The notes: a model not told the origin generated them from the sequence alone. Positions 17,308 to 31,759 are shown, counted from the stretch's first letter. The stretch: 64,000 nt of DNA from Aeromicrobium wangtongii (GCF_024584515.1 NZ_CP102173.1:2604001-2668000), one strand, 5' to 3'. Translations and numbers: made by a program.

Positions 17308-18573
17308 GTGCGGATCGCACTGCTGTCGTACCGGACCAAGGAGCACTGCGGCGGCCAGGGCGTCTACGTCAGGCACCTGAGCCAGGGGCTGGCCGAGCTC
17401 GGCCACGAGGTCGAGGTGTTCTCCGGACAGCCGTATCCCGAGGACCTGGATCCACGGGTCGCGCTGACGAAGGTCCCGAGCATGGACTTCTTCCGCGAGC
17501 CCGATCCTTTCCGCACGCCCCGTCCCAGCGAGTTCCGCAGCGCGACCGACGTCCTGGAGTACGCGCTCACGCTGACCGGCTGCTTCGCCGAGCCGCTGAC
17601 GTTCACCCTGCGTGCCTCGCGCCTGCTCAAGAAGCGCGTCGCCGACTTCGACATCGTGCACGACAACCAAAGCCTCGGCTACGGACTGCTGGCGATCATG
17701 CGACGGATGCCGCTGGCCGCCACGGTGCACCACCCGATCAGCCGCGACCGACGGGTCGACCTGGCCGCCGCGAAGACCTGGAAGCGCAAGCTGTCGGTGG
17801 CCCGGTGGTACGGATTCGTCCCGATGCAGGCCCGCGTCGCGCGGCGGATCCCGATCGTCCTCGCGGTGGCCGGCACCTCGGCGGCCGACTCGGTCAACGA
17901 CTTCGACCTCGACCAGGAGCAGATGCGCGTCGTCCCCCTCGGCGTCGACACCGAGCTGTTCGCCCCGTCCGAGGACCGTGTCCCCGGACGCATCGTCGCG
18001 ATCGCCAGCGCCGACCGGCCGCTGAAGGGAGTCGTGCACCTGCTCGAGGCGCTCGCGAAGGTGCGCACCGAGCACGACGTGCACCTCGAGCTCGTCTCGA
18101 ACCTCGAGCCCGGCGGCCCCACCGAGCGCCGTATCGCCGAGCTGGGCCTCACCGATGCCGTGCACGTCGTCAACGGGATCTCCGACGAGGAGCTCGGCGC
18201 CCTGCTGGCATCCGGGGAGATCATGTGCGTGCCGTCGTTGTACGAGGGCTTCTCGCTGCCGACCGTCGAGGCGATGTCGTGCGGCACCCCGATCGTCGCG
18301 ACCCGCGCCGGCGCGCTGCCCGAGGTCGTCGGCACCGATGAGAACGGTGACAGCGAGTGCGCCGTCCTGGTCGAGCCGGGAGACGCCGATGCCCTGGCCG
18401 CCGCGATCCGCGGTCTGGTCGACTCCCCCGAGACACGCGCTCGTCTCGGCGCCGCCGGACGCCGGCGCGCCGTCGAGCGCTACAGCTGGACGGCGGTCGC
18501 CGAGGCGACCGTCGCCGCCTACACCGAGGCCATCGATGCCATGACCGCAAGGAACCGCCATGCTGACCGTTGA
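17308..18573 (+). CDS. Family-4 glycosyltransferase
   Basis: Retaining GT-B enzyme transferring a sugar from a nucleotide donor; acceptor unknown. 421 residues from the GTG at 17308, which has a perfect AAAGGAGG four bases upstream. The N-terminal half starts with the GT4 glycine region (RIALLSYRTKEHCGGQGVYV) and carries ATVHHPISRDRR. The C-terminal half has VPLGVDTELF, the donor site around SLYEGFSLPTVEAMSCGTPI with the GT4 E-x7-E pattern, and ATRAGALPEVVG. First gene of a four-gene plus-strand cassette with two methyltransferases and a toroid protein, with overlapping reading frames. Mycobacterial loci for methylated glucose polysaccharides also combine GT4 and methyltransferase genes; equivalence is not shown here. 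Confidence 0.88.
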   Translation: MRIALLSYRTKEHCGGQGVYVRHLSQGLAELGHEVEVFSGQPYPEDLDPRVALTKVPSMDFFREPDPFRTPRPSEFRSATDVLEYALTLTGCFAEPLTFTLRASRLLKKRVADFDIVHDNQSLGYGLLAIMRRMPLAATVHHPISRDRRVDLAAAKTWKRKLSVARWYGFVPMQARVARRIPIVLAVAGTSAADSVNDFDLDQEQMRVVPLGVDTELFAPSEDRVPGRIVAIASADRPLKGVVHLLEALAKVRTEHDVHLELVSNLEPGGPTERRIAELGLTDAVHVVNGISDEELGALLASGEIMCVPSLYEGFSLPTVEAMSCGTPIVATRAGALPEVVGTDENGDSECAVLVEPGDADALAAAIRGLVDSPETRARLGAAGRRRAVERYSWTAVAEATVAAYTEAIDAMTARNRHADR

Positions 18574-19273
18574 CTTCGACCGACTGAGGGTCGGCCGCCG
18601 CACCCGCTTCATCGACGTCGGCGCCGGCGCCGGCCGTCACTCCTACGAGGCGCTGCGCCGTGGCGCCGACGTCATCGCCTATGACATGGACGAGGTCGAG
18701 CTCAAGGGCGTCGACGGCATGTTCGGCGCGATGGCCGAGGTCGGCGAGGTCCCGCCGGGCGGTTCCGCGCAGGTCGAGGTCGGCGACATCCTCGACATGC
18801 CCTACGAGGACGGCTCGTTCGACGTCGTGCTGGCCTCGGAGATCCTGGAGCACGTCCCCGAGATCGACCAGGCCATCGCCGAGCTCGTGCGCATCACCGC
18901 GCCGGGCGGCATCCTGGCCGTCACGGTCCCCCGCTGGCTGCCCGAGCGCATCTGCTGGGCCCTGTCGGACGAGTACCACGCCAACGAGGGCGGGCACATC
19001 CGCATCTTCAAGGCCGATGAGCTGCAGTCCTCGATCGAGGCGCACGGACTGACGATGACGCACCGCGAGCACGCCCACGCACTGCACGCGCCCTACTGGT
19101 GGATCAAGTGCGCCGTGGGCGTCAACCGCGACCAGCACCCGCTCGTCCGCGCGTACCACCGCCTGCTGGTGTGGGACATGATGAAGGCCCCGGCGGCCAC
19201 CCGTCTGACCGAGCGGGCCCTCAACCCGTTGATCGGCAAGAGCGTGGCGCTCTACTTCAGCAAACCGTTCTGA
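18560..19273 (+). CDS. Class I SAM-dependent methyltransferase
   Basis: 237 residues. The SAM-binding motif I is FIDVGAGAGRHSYEAL, followed by an acidic loop (YDMDEVEL), motif II VEVGDILDMPYEDGSFDVVL, and the UbiE-like HVPEIDQAIAELVRITAPGG. The C-terminal part has a Trp-rich patch (APYWWIKCAVG) that may form the acceptor pocket. The ATG overlaps the glycosyltransferase end by 14 bases, so the two are translationally coupled, and the natural guess is methylation of the glycan or glycolipid made by that enzyme. Substrate unknown. Confidence 0.85.
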   Translation: MLTVDFDRLRVGRRTRFIDVGAGAGRHSYEALRRGADVIAYDMDEVELKGVDGMFGAMAEVGEVPPGGSAQVEVGDILDMPYEDGSFDVVLASEILEHVPEIDQAIAELVRITAPGGILAVTVPRWLPERICWALSDEYHANEGGHIRIFKADELQSSIEAHGLTMTHREHAHALHAPYWWIKCAVGVNRDQHPLVRAYHRLLVWDMMKAPAATRLTERALNPLIGKSVALYFSKPF

Positions 19274-19275
19274 CG

Positions 19276-20966
<1,691 letters not shown>

Positions 20967-20972
20967 CCCGAG

Positions 20973-21022
20973 GCGGTGTCCCAGCCACCCATCACTGCTG
21001 TGACAGGTGGCTGGGACACCGC
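20973..21022. terminator. 17-bp perfect stem between convergent genes
   Basis: GCGGTGTCCCAGCCACC (20973-20989) pairs perfectly with 21006-21022 around a 16-base loop. It stands between the methyltransferase stop (plus) and the glgB stop (minus), suited to act as a bidirectional terminator; no T run. Confidence 0.8.
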
Positions 21023-21032
21023 TCCCCCGGGG

Positions 21033-22928
21033 TCAGGCTTCCGGGGCCAGCCAGAGGACGCCGCTGGGCGGCAGCTGCAGCACGGCGGACGCCTCGAAGC
21101 CGTGCATCGGGACCTCCTCGGCCTCGACCGCGCCGAGGTTGCCGACCCCCGAGCCGCCGTAGATCTCGGCGTCCGTGTTGAGGACCTCGCGCCAGGTCCC
21201 GGCCGACGGCAGGCCGATCCGGTAGTCCAGGTGCGGCTCCCCCGCGAAGTTGGCGATGCACGCCACCTGCGAGCCGTCCGAGCCGATGCGCAGGAAGGCG
21301 ATGACGTTGCCCGCGGTGTCGCTGGCGTCGATCCAACGGAATCCCTGCGGCTGGTCGTCGATCGTCCACAGTGCGGGCGCCGAGCGGTAGAACGAGTTGA
21401 GATCGCCGACCAGCTGCTGGATGCCCCGGTGCAGCGGGTCGTCGAGCTGGTCCCAGGCCAGCGAGCCCGACTCGGCCCACTCGGTCTCCTGGCCGAACTC
21501 GCCGCCCATGAACACCATCTGCTTGCCGGGGTGGGCCCACATGAAGGCCAGCAGACCGCGCACGCCGGCTGCCTTGTTCCAGGCGTCGCCGGGCATGCGG
21601 CCCCACAGCGATCCCTTGCCGTGGACGACCTCGTCGTGCGACAGCGGCAGCACGAAGTTCTCGCTGAACGCGTAGTCGATCGAGAACGTCATCTCGCCGT
21701 GGTGGTACGACCGGTGGATGGGGTCGTTGCCGAGGTAGGACAGCGTGTCGTGCATCCAGCCCATGTTCCACTTGAAGCCGAAGCCGAGCCCGCCCTCGCT
21801 GGTCGGCCGGCTGACACCGGGCCACGCGGTCGACTCCTCGGCGATCATCATGACGTCGGGGTGGTGCTTGTAGACCGTGGCGTTGAGCTCCTGCAGCATC
21901 TGCACGGCCTCGAGGTTCTCGCGGCCGCCGTGCACGTTGGGCACCCACTCGCCCTCGTTGCGGGAGTAGTCCAGGTACAGCATGGACGCGACGGCGTCCA
22001 CGCGCAGGCCGTCGAGGTGGAACTCCTCGAACCAGTACAGGGCGTTGGCGACCAGGAAGTTGCGCACCTCGCGGCGCCCGAAGTCGAACACGTAGGTGCC
22101 CCAGTCGGGCTGCTCGCCGCGGCGCGGATCCGGGTGCTCGTACAACGGGGTGCCGTCGAAGCGGGCCAGCGCCCACTCGTCCTTCGGGAAGTGCGCCGGC
22201 ACCCAGTCCACGATGACGCCGAAGCCGCGGCGGTGCAGCTCGTCGACGAACCAGCGGAAGTCGTCCGGGGACCCGAAGCGGGACGTCGGCGCGTAGTAGG
22301 ACGTGACCTGGTAGCCCCACGAGCCGCCGAAGGGATGCTCGGCGACCGGCATCAGCTCGACGTGCGTGAAGCCCGTCTCGGCCAGGTAGTCGGCCAGCTC
22401 GTGGGCCAGCTGACGGTAGTCCAGGCCGGGCCGCCACGAGCCCAGGTGCATCTCGTAGATGCTCATCGGCGCGTGCAGCGGCGACGTCTTGGCCCGCTCG
22501 GCGATCCACGCGTCATCGGTCCAGGTGTGGGTCGAGCGGGTCACGACCGATGCCGTCGCCGGTGGCACCTCGGTGCCGAAGGCCATCGGATCGGCCTTCT
22601 CACGCCACACGCCGTCGGGGCCCTGGATGCGGAACTTGTAGGCCGTGCCGGTCCCGACGCCCGGGACGAACAGGGACCAGACCCCCGAGCCGATGGGACG
22701 CATAGCGTGCTGGTCGCCGCCCCAGAAGTTGAAGTCGCCGATGACCTGCACGGCCTGGGCGTTGGGCGCCCAGACCGAGAAGGAGGTGCCGTCGGTGGGG
22801 CCGTCCGGTCCGTCGTACGTCCGCGGATGGGCGCCCAGCACCTCCCACAGGCGTTCGTGCCGGCCCTCGGCGATCAGGTGCAGGTCGAGCTCACCGATCG
22901 CGGCGGGCCACTGGAAGATGTCGGTCAT
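21033..22928 (-). CDS. glgB: 1,4-alpha-glucan branching enzyme
   Basis: Makes alpha-1,6 branches in the glucan extended by GlgE. 631 residues, GH13_9 with an N-terminal CBM48 ([19 protein letters not shown]) and no extra N-terminal beta-sandwich, so about 100 residues shorter than many actinobacterial GlgB proteins. Catalytic motifs are intact: GLRVDAV with the nucleophile Asp about residue 311, [14 protein letters not shown] with the acid Glu about 364-365, and [17 protein letters not shown]-terminal all-beta domain ends the protein. The ATG begins two bases after the maltokinase stop: last gene of the glgE-treS-mak-glgB operon. Confidence 0.97.
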   Translation of the reverse strand: MTDIFQWPAAIGELDLHLIAEGRHERLWEVLGAHPRTYDGPDGPTDGTSFSVWAPNAQAVQVIGDFNFWGGDQHAMRPIGSGVWSLFVPGVGTGTAYKFRIQGPDGVWREKADPMAFGTEVPPATASVVTRSTHTWTDDAWIAERAKTSPLHAPMSIYEMHLGSWRPGLDYRQLAHELADYLAETGFTHVELMPVAEHPFGGSWGYQVTSYYAPTSRFGSPDDFRWFVDELHRRGFGVIVDWVPAHFPKDEWALARFDGTPLYEHPDPRRGEQPDWGTYVFDFGRREVRNFLVANALYWFEEFHLDGLRVDAVASMLYLDYSRNEGEWVPNVHGGRENLEAVQMLQELNATVYKHHPDVMMIAEESTAWPGVSRPTSEGGLGFGFKWNMGWMHDTLSYLGNDPIHRSYHHGEMTFSIDYAFSENFVLPLSHDEVVHGKGSLWGRMPGDAWNKAAGVRGLLAFMWAHPGKQMVFMGGEFGQETEWAESGSLAWDQLDDPLHRGIQQLVGDLNSFYRSAPALWTIDDQPQGFRWIDASDTAGNVIAFLRIGSDGSQVACIANFAGEPHLDYRIGLPSAGTWREVLNTDAEIYGGSGVGNLGAVEAEEVPMHGFEASAVLQLPPSGVLWLAPEA

Positions 22929-22930
22929 GA

Positions 22931-24306
22931 TCAGCTGCCTTCGGTCATGATGCGTTCGATCGAGGCCAGCGGCACGACCAGCCAGTCCGGCCGGTTGGCG
23001 TGCTCGTAGGACACCTCGTACACGGCCTTGTCCAGCTCGAGCGCACGCAGCAGCGCGGTGCTGTCGCGGGGGTCGGAGCCGGCGATCTTGGCGTAGCCGT
23101 CACAGAACGCATCGCGGTTGTGGCGGGCCCAGCTCATCCCCGCCTCGGTGAGGAGCGGGTCGGCCGGCTGGCCCACCAGCAGCTGCTGGGCGGCGTAGTC
23201 GAAGGAGCGCAGCATCCCGGCGACGTCACGCAACGCCGATCGCAGCGCGGCCCGCTCGGCGATCGAGGCCGCGGGCTCGCCCTCGAAGTCCAGCAGCAGC
23301 CAGCCGTTGAGGGTGCGCAGCACCTGCCCCAGGTGCAGGTCGCCGTGCACGTACTGCATCTCGACGGGCACGGGCACCGAGCGGATCTCCTCGAAGGCCG
23401 AGCGCAGGCCCGGCACGTGCGGCACCAGCTCGGGCACCTGGGCGGCGACCCGGTCGAGCCGTTCGGTCATCGCATCGACGGTGGCGTCCAGGTTGTCGCG
23501 GTCGGCGGGCTCGGTGCCCAGCGCGGCACGCAGATCGGCGTGCACCTGCGCGACGGCCTTGCCCAGGCGGTACGCCTCGCCGGAGAAGTCTCCGCCGTGC
23601 TCACCGGGTGCCAGGGCGGGATCTGCCATCAGGTCGCGGACGCTCGTCGTGGCCATGACCCAGCCGTCCGCCGCATCGGGCAGGAAGCGCTGCAGCATGC
23701 CGATCGTGGTCGGCTCGCCGTCCAGGACACCGGTGATCGAGCCGAGCGGATCGGCGATGTGCTGGCAGCCGACCTCGCGCAGCGCACGGTGCAGCATGAG
23801 GTCCTTGTTGAGACCGGGGGTGAGCTTGCGGAACAGCTTCAGGATGTACTGGCTGCCGAACACCAACGAGGTGTTGCTCTGCTCGGTCGTGATGGGGTGC
23901 GCGCGCAGCCCCCCGGTCACCTCGGCACCGGGCTCCTTCTCGAACGTGAGGTCGCCGATCGTCTCCTCCTGCGCGATCAGGTCCAGCAGCACAGCGGTCA
24001 GGTCGGCGTCGCCGGATGCCTCGTAGCAGGTCAGGCCGGACTCCACGCCGATCGCCGCCGAGCTCGCGACGTCAGGGATCTCGGCCTGCCGGCTGCCGAC
24101 CAGCAGCTGGTACGGCTCGCGCCGCGTCCCCTGCTCGACCTCCACCACGAGGTGGATCAGCAGCGGGTCGCCGTCGGTGACGGTCGTCCAGCTCACCGGG
24201 TGCACCGCCTGGACCGGGCGGTCCTTGCCCGCGAACCAGCGCTGGGTCGGCAACCAGTGCGGCAGCTCGGCCGCCAGCTCTCGCACCAGGTCTTCGTGGG
24301 TCGCTG

Positions 24307-24310
<4 letters not shown>
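22931..24310 (-). CDS. mak: Maltokinase (Mak/Pep2)
   Basis: Phosphorylates maltose to maltose-1-phosphate with ATP, the donor used by GlgE. 459 residues, aminoglycoside-kinase-like fold: N-terminal cap domain ([18 protein letters not shown]), the catalytic loop [17 protein letters not shown] and the metal-binding [10 protein letters not shown], which are diagnostic of Mak/Pep2. The ATG overlaps the treS stop by four bases (ATGA), consistent with the TreS-Mak complex known in mycobacteria. Here the kinase is a separate protein rather than fused to TreS. Confidence 0.96.
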
Positions 24311-26171
<1,861 letters not shown>

Positions 26172-26172
<1 letters not shown>

Positions 26173-28154
26173 CAGGTGAGCTCGCGCTCGGGTTCTTCGG
26201 GCCTGCGCTGCAGGCTCAGGATGTGCGCGACGGCCCGCGTCGGGTCGAGGCGCACGTAGTTGGCCGCACCCCAGTCATAGCTCTCGCCCGTCACCTCGTC
26301 GTGGGCGACGAGACGGTCGTCCCACGCCAGGCCCAGCGCGGGCAGGTCGATGTGGACGGTGCCCTCGCGTGCCTCGTGCGGGTCGAGCGTGACGACCACG
26401 AGCACCGTGTCACCGGTCGCCGGGTCCTGCTTGGAGTACGCCACGAGGGCCTCGTGGTCCACGTCGTGGACGTGCAGCGTCCGCATCTGCTGCAGCGCCG
26501 GGTGGTCGCGGCGGATCTCGTTGAGCCGGGTGATCCACGGCTCCAGGGAGCGTCCCTCCTCCAGCGCGGCGGCCCAGTCGCGCGGTCGCAGCTCGAACTT
26601 CTCCGAGTGCAGGTACTCCTCGCTGCCGGGCTTCTGCGGCTCGTGCTCATAGATCTCGAAGCCGGAGTACACGCCCCACGTCGGCGACAGCGTCGAGGCC
26701 AGCGCGGCGCGGATCGCGAACATCGCCGGTCCGCCGACCTGCAGGTGCTCGGGCAGGATGTCGGGGGTGTTGACGAACAGATTGGGCCGCGACTCGTCCC
26801 AGTGGTCGCGGATCTCCTCGGCGAAGTCGATGATCTCGGCCTTGGTCGTGCGCCACGTGAAGTAGGTGTAGCTCTGCGTGAAGCCGGCGCGGCCCAGTCC
26901 GTACAGCCGGGCCGGACGGGTGAACGCCTCGGCCAGGAACAGGACGTCCGGGTGGGTCTTCTTGACCGTCGCGATGAGCCACGCCCAGAAGTTGGTGGGC
27001 TTGGTGTGCGGGTTGTCGACGCGGAAGATGCGCACCCCACGCTCGACCCACACCATCGTCACGCGCAGCATCTCGGCGTACGCCGCATCCGGGTCGTTGT
27101 CGAAGTTCAGCGGATAGATGTCCTGGTACTTCTTGGGCGGGTTCTCCGCGTACGCGATCGTGCCGTCGGGCAGCACCGTGAAGAACTCGGGGTGCTCCGC
27201 GGCCCACGGGTGATCGGGAGCGGCCTGGAGCGCGAGGTCGAGCGCGATCTCCAGGTCGAGGGCCTTGGCGCGCTTGATCAGGGCGTCGAAGTCCTTCATG
27301 GTGCCCAGCTCGGGATGGATCGTGTCGTGGCCGCCCTCGACGGCGCCGATCGCCCAGGGCGAGCCGACGTCGTCAGGCGTCGGGGTCAGCGTGTTGTCCT
27401 TGCCCTTGCGGTTGATCCGGCCGATGGGGTGGATCGGCGGGAAGTAGACGACGTCGAAGCCCATCTGGGCGACCCGGTCGAGCGCCTTCGTGGTGGTCTT
27501 GAACGTGCCGTGGCGCGGGTTGCCGGCCGGGTCGACGCCGCCGGTCGAGCGGGGGAACAGCTCGTACCAGGAGCCGAACGCCGCCCGCGTGCGATCCACG
27601 TCCAGAACCAGCGGCTCGCCCTCGGTGATGAGCTCGCGGACCGGGTCGTCGTGCATCGCCTGCTGGACCTCCGGACCCAGGGCGAGGGCCAGGCGGTCGT
27701 CGATCGGCAGCTCGGTCGCCCGCAGCGCCGTCGCGGCGTCCTTGAGCAGGCCCTTGCGGCGTCGCCCGATCTTCAGGTCCAGCAGCCGGGCACCGATCTC
27801 CAGGTCGTTGGCGAGCTCGTCGGCCCCTTGGCCGGCGGCGCGCTTGACCGACGCGGCGTGCGTCCAGGTCGCCCACGGATCGCCCCACGCGTCGACGCGG
27901 AACGTCCACAAGCCCACGTCATCGGGCACGATCGTGGCCGCGAAGTGGTCCAGGCCGTCGGCCAGGTCGGTCATCCGGGTCGTGCGCTCGCGCCCGTCCG
28001 GACCCCACCACACGACCGTCGCCGCCACGGCGTCATGACCTTCGCGCCACACCGTCGCGGTGATCGGGACGTGCTCACCGACCACGGCCTTGGCGGGATC
28101 TCGTCCTCCCGCGACCTGCGGTGTGACGTCATCGATGCCGAGTCGGCCAGTCAT
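26172..28154 (-). CDS. glgE: Maltose-1-phosphate maltosyltransferase GlgE
   Basis: Transfers maltosyl units from maltose-1-phosphate to the non-reducing ends of alpha-1,4-glucan. 660 residues, GH13_3: N-terminal beta domain ([15 protein letters not shown]), a helical insert ([23 protein letters not shown]) used for dimerisation in the family, and the catalytic barrel with [35 protein letters not shown] (nucleophile Asp) and [17 protein letters not shown] (acid Glu). Ribosome site GGAG before the ATG. It is the first gene of the operon, so the promoter should lie in the 98 bases before it; I see no clear consensus there. Confidence 0.97.
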
Positions 28155-28252
28155 GCACGCTCCAATGGTGTGTCGAATGTCTTTGAGTCAGGCCGTCGCC
28201 CGCACCCAGCCTTCCATGCCTCGCGCCAGACGCAACGCGTCCGGCACGACGA

Positions 28253-28933
28253 TCAGATGTCGATCGGCGACTCACCGGCCAGCGCCTTGGCCACGACGCC
28301 ACGCGGCGTGCGGTCGCCCAGCAGCGTCGCAGCGCAGAAGTCCGCTGCGAGCCGTTCGAACTCGCGGCCACGCCGCAGCATCGCGTGCTTGGCACCCGCA
28401 ACCCGGACGAAGGAGACGTCCGCGGTCTGCCCCAGCCCTCGCGCGGCGGCGGCGGCGTTCGCGGGCGACGCGATGCGGTCGTCCGTGCCGTGGACGATCA
28501 GCACCCGGCGCCCGGTCAGGTCGACTGCCCCGTCGGCCGGATAGACCCACGGGTTGAGGGCGACGAGGCTGCTGACCTCGGGCCGCCTGGCCGCCAGGAT
28601 CGCGGCGCGCCCGCCCAGGGAGTGCCCGACCAGTCCGACCGGCAGGCCGGAGCCGAAGCCCTCATGCAGCTGGTCGATCGCCCAGTGGACGTCGTCCACG
28701 GGTGTGTGGCTGGCATCCCAGCCCCGCGTGGAGTTGAGCAGCCGGTACACCGCGAGCCGCCGGGGATCGGCTCGCGCGATCCGCTTCGCGACCGGGATCA
28801 TGCGCAGGACCGACAGCTGGGTGGGGCTGACCATCGGGTTGTCCCGACGACTGGCCCCGCCGTGCAGCACCAGCACGACCGCCTCCGCGTGTCGCGGCTC
28901 CGAGACGGCGATGAGGCGGGGGCTGTTGGTCAC
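28253..28933 (-). CDS. Alpha/beta hydrolase
   Basis: 226 residues. The core shows VVLVLHGGASRRDN (oxyanion region), the nucleophile elbow GLVGHSLGGRAA, a late strand VLIVHGTDDRIASP with the acid Asp, and GAKHAMLRRG with the catalytic His. No signal peptide or lid domain, so a small cytoplasmic esterase or peptidase-like enzyme of unknown substrate. GTG start with GGGGAG two bases upstream. It sits between the glgE operon and glgX on the same strand but no link to glucan metabolism is evident. Confidence 0.85.
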   Translation of the reverse strand: MTNSPRLIAVSEPRHAEAVVLVLHGGASRRDNPMVSPTQLSVLRMIPVAKRIARADPRRLAVYRLLNSTRGWDASHTPVDDVHWAIDQLHEGFGSGLPVGLVGHSLGGRAAILAARRPEVSSLVALNPWVYPADGAVDLTGRRVLIVHGTDDRIASPANAAAAARGLGQTADVSFVRVAGAKHAMLRRGREFERLAADFCAATLLGDRTPRGVVAKALAGESPIDI

Positions 28934-29001
28934 GGCTCCCCAGTGCCCGGAATCAGGCCGTCACAAACCGTGCCGCCCACCACACCGGGCGGTCCGGCCG
29001 T

Positions 29002-31128
29002 TCACTGCGCCCGCGGGGCCTTGAGCAGCAGCAGCGAGCGTCCCTGCATCGTGACCGTGGCCCGCGCCGCCAGCGGCTCGTCGGAGATCGGGGCCCCGTC
29101 TGCGGTCGTGGTGTCGAGCGTCGGCTCGAAGCTCGTGCCGAACTCGGCCCCCGGCAGGATGACGTCGATCGGCTCGGCGCCGGCATGCATCAACAGCAGC
29201 CAGGAGTGGTCCGTGAGCACCTCGCCCTCGCGGGTGCGGGACTGGCTGTTCGAGCCGTCGATCCACATCCCGAGGGTGCGGCATCGCTCATCGGCCCAGG
29301 CCGCCTCGTCCATCTCCTCGCCGTCGGGGCGAAGCCAGATCAGGTCGGGACGGCCGGTCGGCGTCGTGCGTCCGTCGAAGAACTCCGGCTGGCGCAGCGC
29401 GGGGCTCTGCGCGCGCAGGAAGATGACCCGGCGGGCGAAGGCCAGCATCTCCTCGGACGCCTCGGTGGGCGTCCAGTCGATCCACGAGGTGGGATCGTCC
29501 AGGCAGTACGCATTGTTGTTGCCGTGCTGGGTGCGCCACCGCTCGTCGCCGGCCACGAACATGGGCGTCCCGGTGGACAGCATCAGGGTCGCGAACAGGT
29601 TGCGCGCCTGCCGGCGGCGCAGCTGGACGATCTGTGGGTCGTCGGTGTCGCCCTCGACCCCGTGGTTCCACGACCGGTTGTCATTCGTGCCGTCCCGGTT
29701 GTCCTCGCCGTTGGCCTCGTTGTGCTTGTGGTCGTACGAGACGAGGTCACGCAACGTGAACCCGTCGTGGGCGTCGACGAAGTTGATCGACTGCCACGGC
29801 CGGCGCAGGCTGTGGTCGTACAGGTCGGATGATCCGGAGAGTCGGAAGGCCAGGTCGGCGACCCCCGTCGCGCCGCGCCAGAAGTCGCGCACCGTGTCGC
29901 GGTACACCCCGTTCCACTCGGCCCACTGCGCCCCGAACGACCCGACCTTGTACCCCTCCCCCGTCGCGTCCCAGGGCTCGGCGATCAGCTTGCACCGGGA
30001 CAGCACCGGATCGGTGGTGATGGCGGTCAGCAGGGCCGACGCGGGGTCGAAGTGCCCACCGTGCGGTCGGCCCATCGTGCTGGCCAGGTCGAACCGGAAG
30101 CCGTCGACGCCCAGCTCGGTGGTCCAGTAGCGCAGCGAGTCGGTCACGAGCCGGATGACCGTGGGCGAGCTCGCCTCGAGGGTGTTGCCGCAGCCGGTGA
30201 TGTCGGCCATGTGGCCGTCCCCGTCGTGCAGGTAGTACGCCGTCGCCTCGTATCCACGAAAGCTCAGCGTGGGCCCGTCGGGCCCGCCCTCGCACGTGTG
30301 GTTGTAGACGACGTCGACGATGACCTCGATGTCCGCCGCGTGCAGCGCGGCGACCATCGTGCGGAACTCCTCGACCTCACGACCCGGTTCGCTGGCGTAG
30401 CCGGCATGCGGGGCGAAGTACCCCAGCGGCGAGTAGCCCCAGTAGTTCTGTCGGCCCGCCCTGATCAGGGACGGCTCGTCGCAGAAGGCCTGCACCGGCA
30501 GCAGCTCGACGCTAGTGACGCCGAGGCGGACCAGGTGATCGATCACCGCAGGATGCGCCACGCCCAGATAGGTGCCGCGCAGCGCCTCGGGGACGTCCGG
30601 GTGCTGCGCCGTGAGGCCCTTGACGTGCAGCTCGTAGACGACCGTCTCCTCGAACGGGATCTCCGGCTTGGTCCCGGTGTCCGGGCCGCCGGGGCTCGTC
30701 ACGACGCTCAGCGGCACGCTGCCCAGCGAGTCGACGGCACTGGGCTCGTCGCCCTCGGGGTCGTCGGCGTAGCCGAGCGCGGCCTGCAGGTTCGTCAGCG
30801 TGCCGCTGATGCGGCGGGCATATGGGTCCACCAGGAGCTTGTGCGGATTGCAGCGCAGCCCCGACTTCGGGTCGTACGGCCCGTGCACGCGGTAGCCGTA
30901 CTTCTGCCCCGGCGTGACACCGGGGACCAGCCCGTGCCAGACCCCGAACGTCCGCTCGGGCAGCTCGATGCGCCGCTCGGCGCCGTCGTCGTCCACCAGG
31001 CACACCTCGACCCGGTCGGCGACGCTGCTCGCCACCGCGAACCGCACTCCCCCGGCCTCGGGATGGGCGCCGAGGGGAAACGGGCGGCCGGCAAGCACCT
31101 GGGCATCGGGCGTGGGGTGGGTGGCCAT
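29002..31128 (-). CDS. glgX: Glycogen debranching enzyme GlgX, first copy
   Basis: Isoamylase-type hydrolase of alpha-1,6 branches in short-branched glucan. 708 residues, GH13_11: N-terminal CBM48 (FPLGAHPEAGGVRFAVAS), NYWGYSPLGYFAPHAGY, VDGFRFDLASTMGR (nucleophile), LIAEPWDATGEGYKVGSFG (acid) and FVDAHDGFTLRDL. The GEDNRDGTNDNRSWN substrate-loop motif is shared with the second glgX at 38.6 kb. Two GlgX genes in one island suggest different branch-length or physiological roles. It stands alone, not in an operon with treY or treZ. Confidence 0.95.
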   Translation of the reverse strand: MATHPTPDAQVLAGRPFPLGAHPEAGGVRFAVASSVADRVEVCLVDDDGAERRIELPERTFGVWHGLVPGVTPGQKYGYRVHGPYDPKSGLRCNPHKLLVDPYARRISGTLTNLQAALGYADDPEGDEPSAVDSLGSVPLSVVTSPGGPDTGTKPEIPFEETVVYELHVKGLTAQHPDVPEALRGTYLGVAHPAVIDHLVRLGVTSVELLPVQAFCDEPSLIRAGRQNYWGYSPLGYFAPHAGYASEPGREVEEFRTMVAALHAADIEVIVDVVYNHTCEGGPDGPTLSFRGYEATAYYLHDGDGHMADITGCGNTLEASSPTVIRLVTDSLRYWTTELGVDGFRFDLASTMGRPHGGHFDPASALLTAITTDPVLSRCKLIAEPWDATGEGYKVGSFGAQWAEWNGVYRDTVRDFWRGATGVADLAFRLSGSSDLYDHSLRRPWQSINFVDAHDGFTLRDLVSYDHKHNEANGEDNRDGTNDNRSWNHGVEGDTDDPQIVQLRRRQARNLFATLMLSTGTPMFVAGDERWRTQHGNNNAYCLDDPTSWIDWTPTEASEEMLAFARRVIFLRAQSPALRQPEFFDGRTTPTGRPDLIWLRPDGEEMDEAAWADERCRTLGMWIDGSNSQSRTREGEVLTDHSWLLLMHAGAEPIDVILPGAEFGTSFEPTLDTTTADGAPISDEPLAARATVTMQGRSLLLLKAPRAQ

Positions 31129-31176
31129 GCCGTCAGTCTCGCAGGTGGGCGTCTGCCGACCGGGTCGACGGCCGAA

Positions 31177-31674
31177 CTACCCCGCCAGCGCCTTGGTGGC
31201 CTTCTTCTCGGCCTTCGTGGCCTTCTTCTCGGCCTTGGTCACCTGCTTCTGGGCCTTGCGCACCTTGCGGCCCTCGCCGTTGCCGTCCAGGGCCAGACTC
31301 GTCCCGATGCCCAACAGCCACACGTCCTTGGCCAGTCCGGTGCCGTCCTGGGTCGGGCGGATGCCGTCGCGCATCCCGGGGGTCTTGGCGTACAGCCCGA
31401 GCAGACCGGCCGAGAAGGCGGTGAGCCCCAGGCCGACCTTGCGCGAGGAGATGAACGGCGTGAGCAGCGCTGCGCCGAGCGCCATCTCACCGGCAGCCAG
31501 CGCCTTGACGAACGTCGGCGGCTGGACGTTCTTGACCGCCGGATAGGTGCCGGACGCGAATCCATGGAGGCCGGCGGCCGCCTCGGCGTCGGCGGACCAC
31601 TTCGTCAGCCCGGAGTTGAGGATGAACGCGCCGGCCGTGGCGCGGAGCGGGGCGTGGGACAGGCGGAACGACAT
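31177..31674 (-). CDS. DoxX-like membrane protein with histone-like Lys/Ala tail
   Basis: 165 residues from the ATG at 31674, which follows GGAGG by six bases. About four hydrophobic helices are seen (APLRATAGAFILNSGL, KALAAGEMALGAALLTPF, VGLGLTAFSAGLLGLY and DVWLLGIGTSLAL), the layout of DoxX/YphA proteins. The last 30 residues are a repeated KAEKKATKAEKKATKALAG-type tail like histone H1 or bacterial nucleoid proteins, probably on the cytoplasmic side. DoxX relatives are linked to redox and thiol stress in mycobacteria; no function can be fixed here. Confidence 0.75.
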   Translation of the reverse strand: MSFRLSHAPLRATAGAFILNSGLTKWSADAEAAAGLHGFASGTYPAVKNVQPPTFVKALAAGEMALGAALLTPFISSRKVGLGLTAFSAGLLGLYAKTPGMRDGIRPTQDGTGLAKDVWLLGIGTSLALDGNGEGRKVRKAQKQVTKAEKKATKAEKKATKALAG

Positions 31675-31759
31675 GCGGAAGCCTCCAGATGGGTGACGAT
31701 TCAATCTCTCGTCCCCACCGTACGGCGCACCGGCCGACTTCGCCCGCCGCGCCGCCGGC

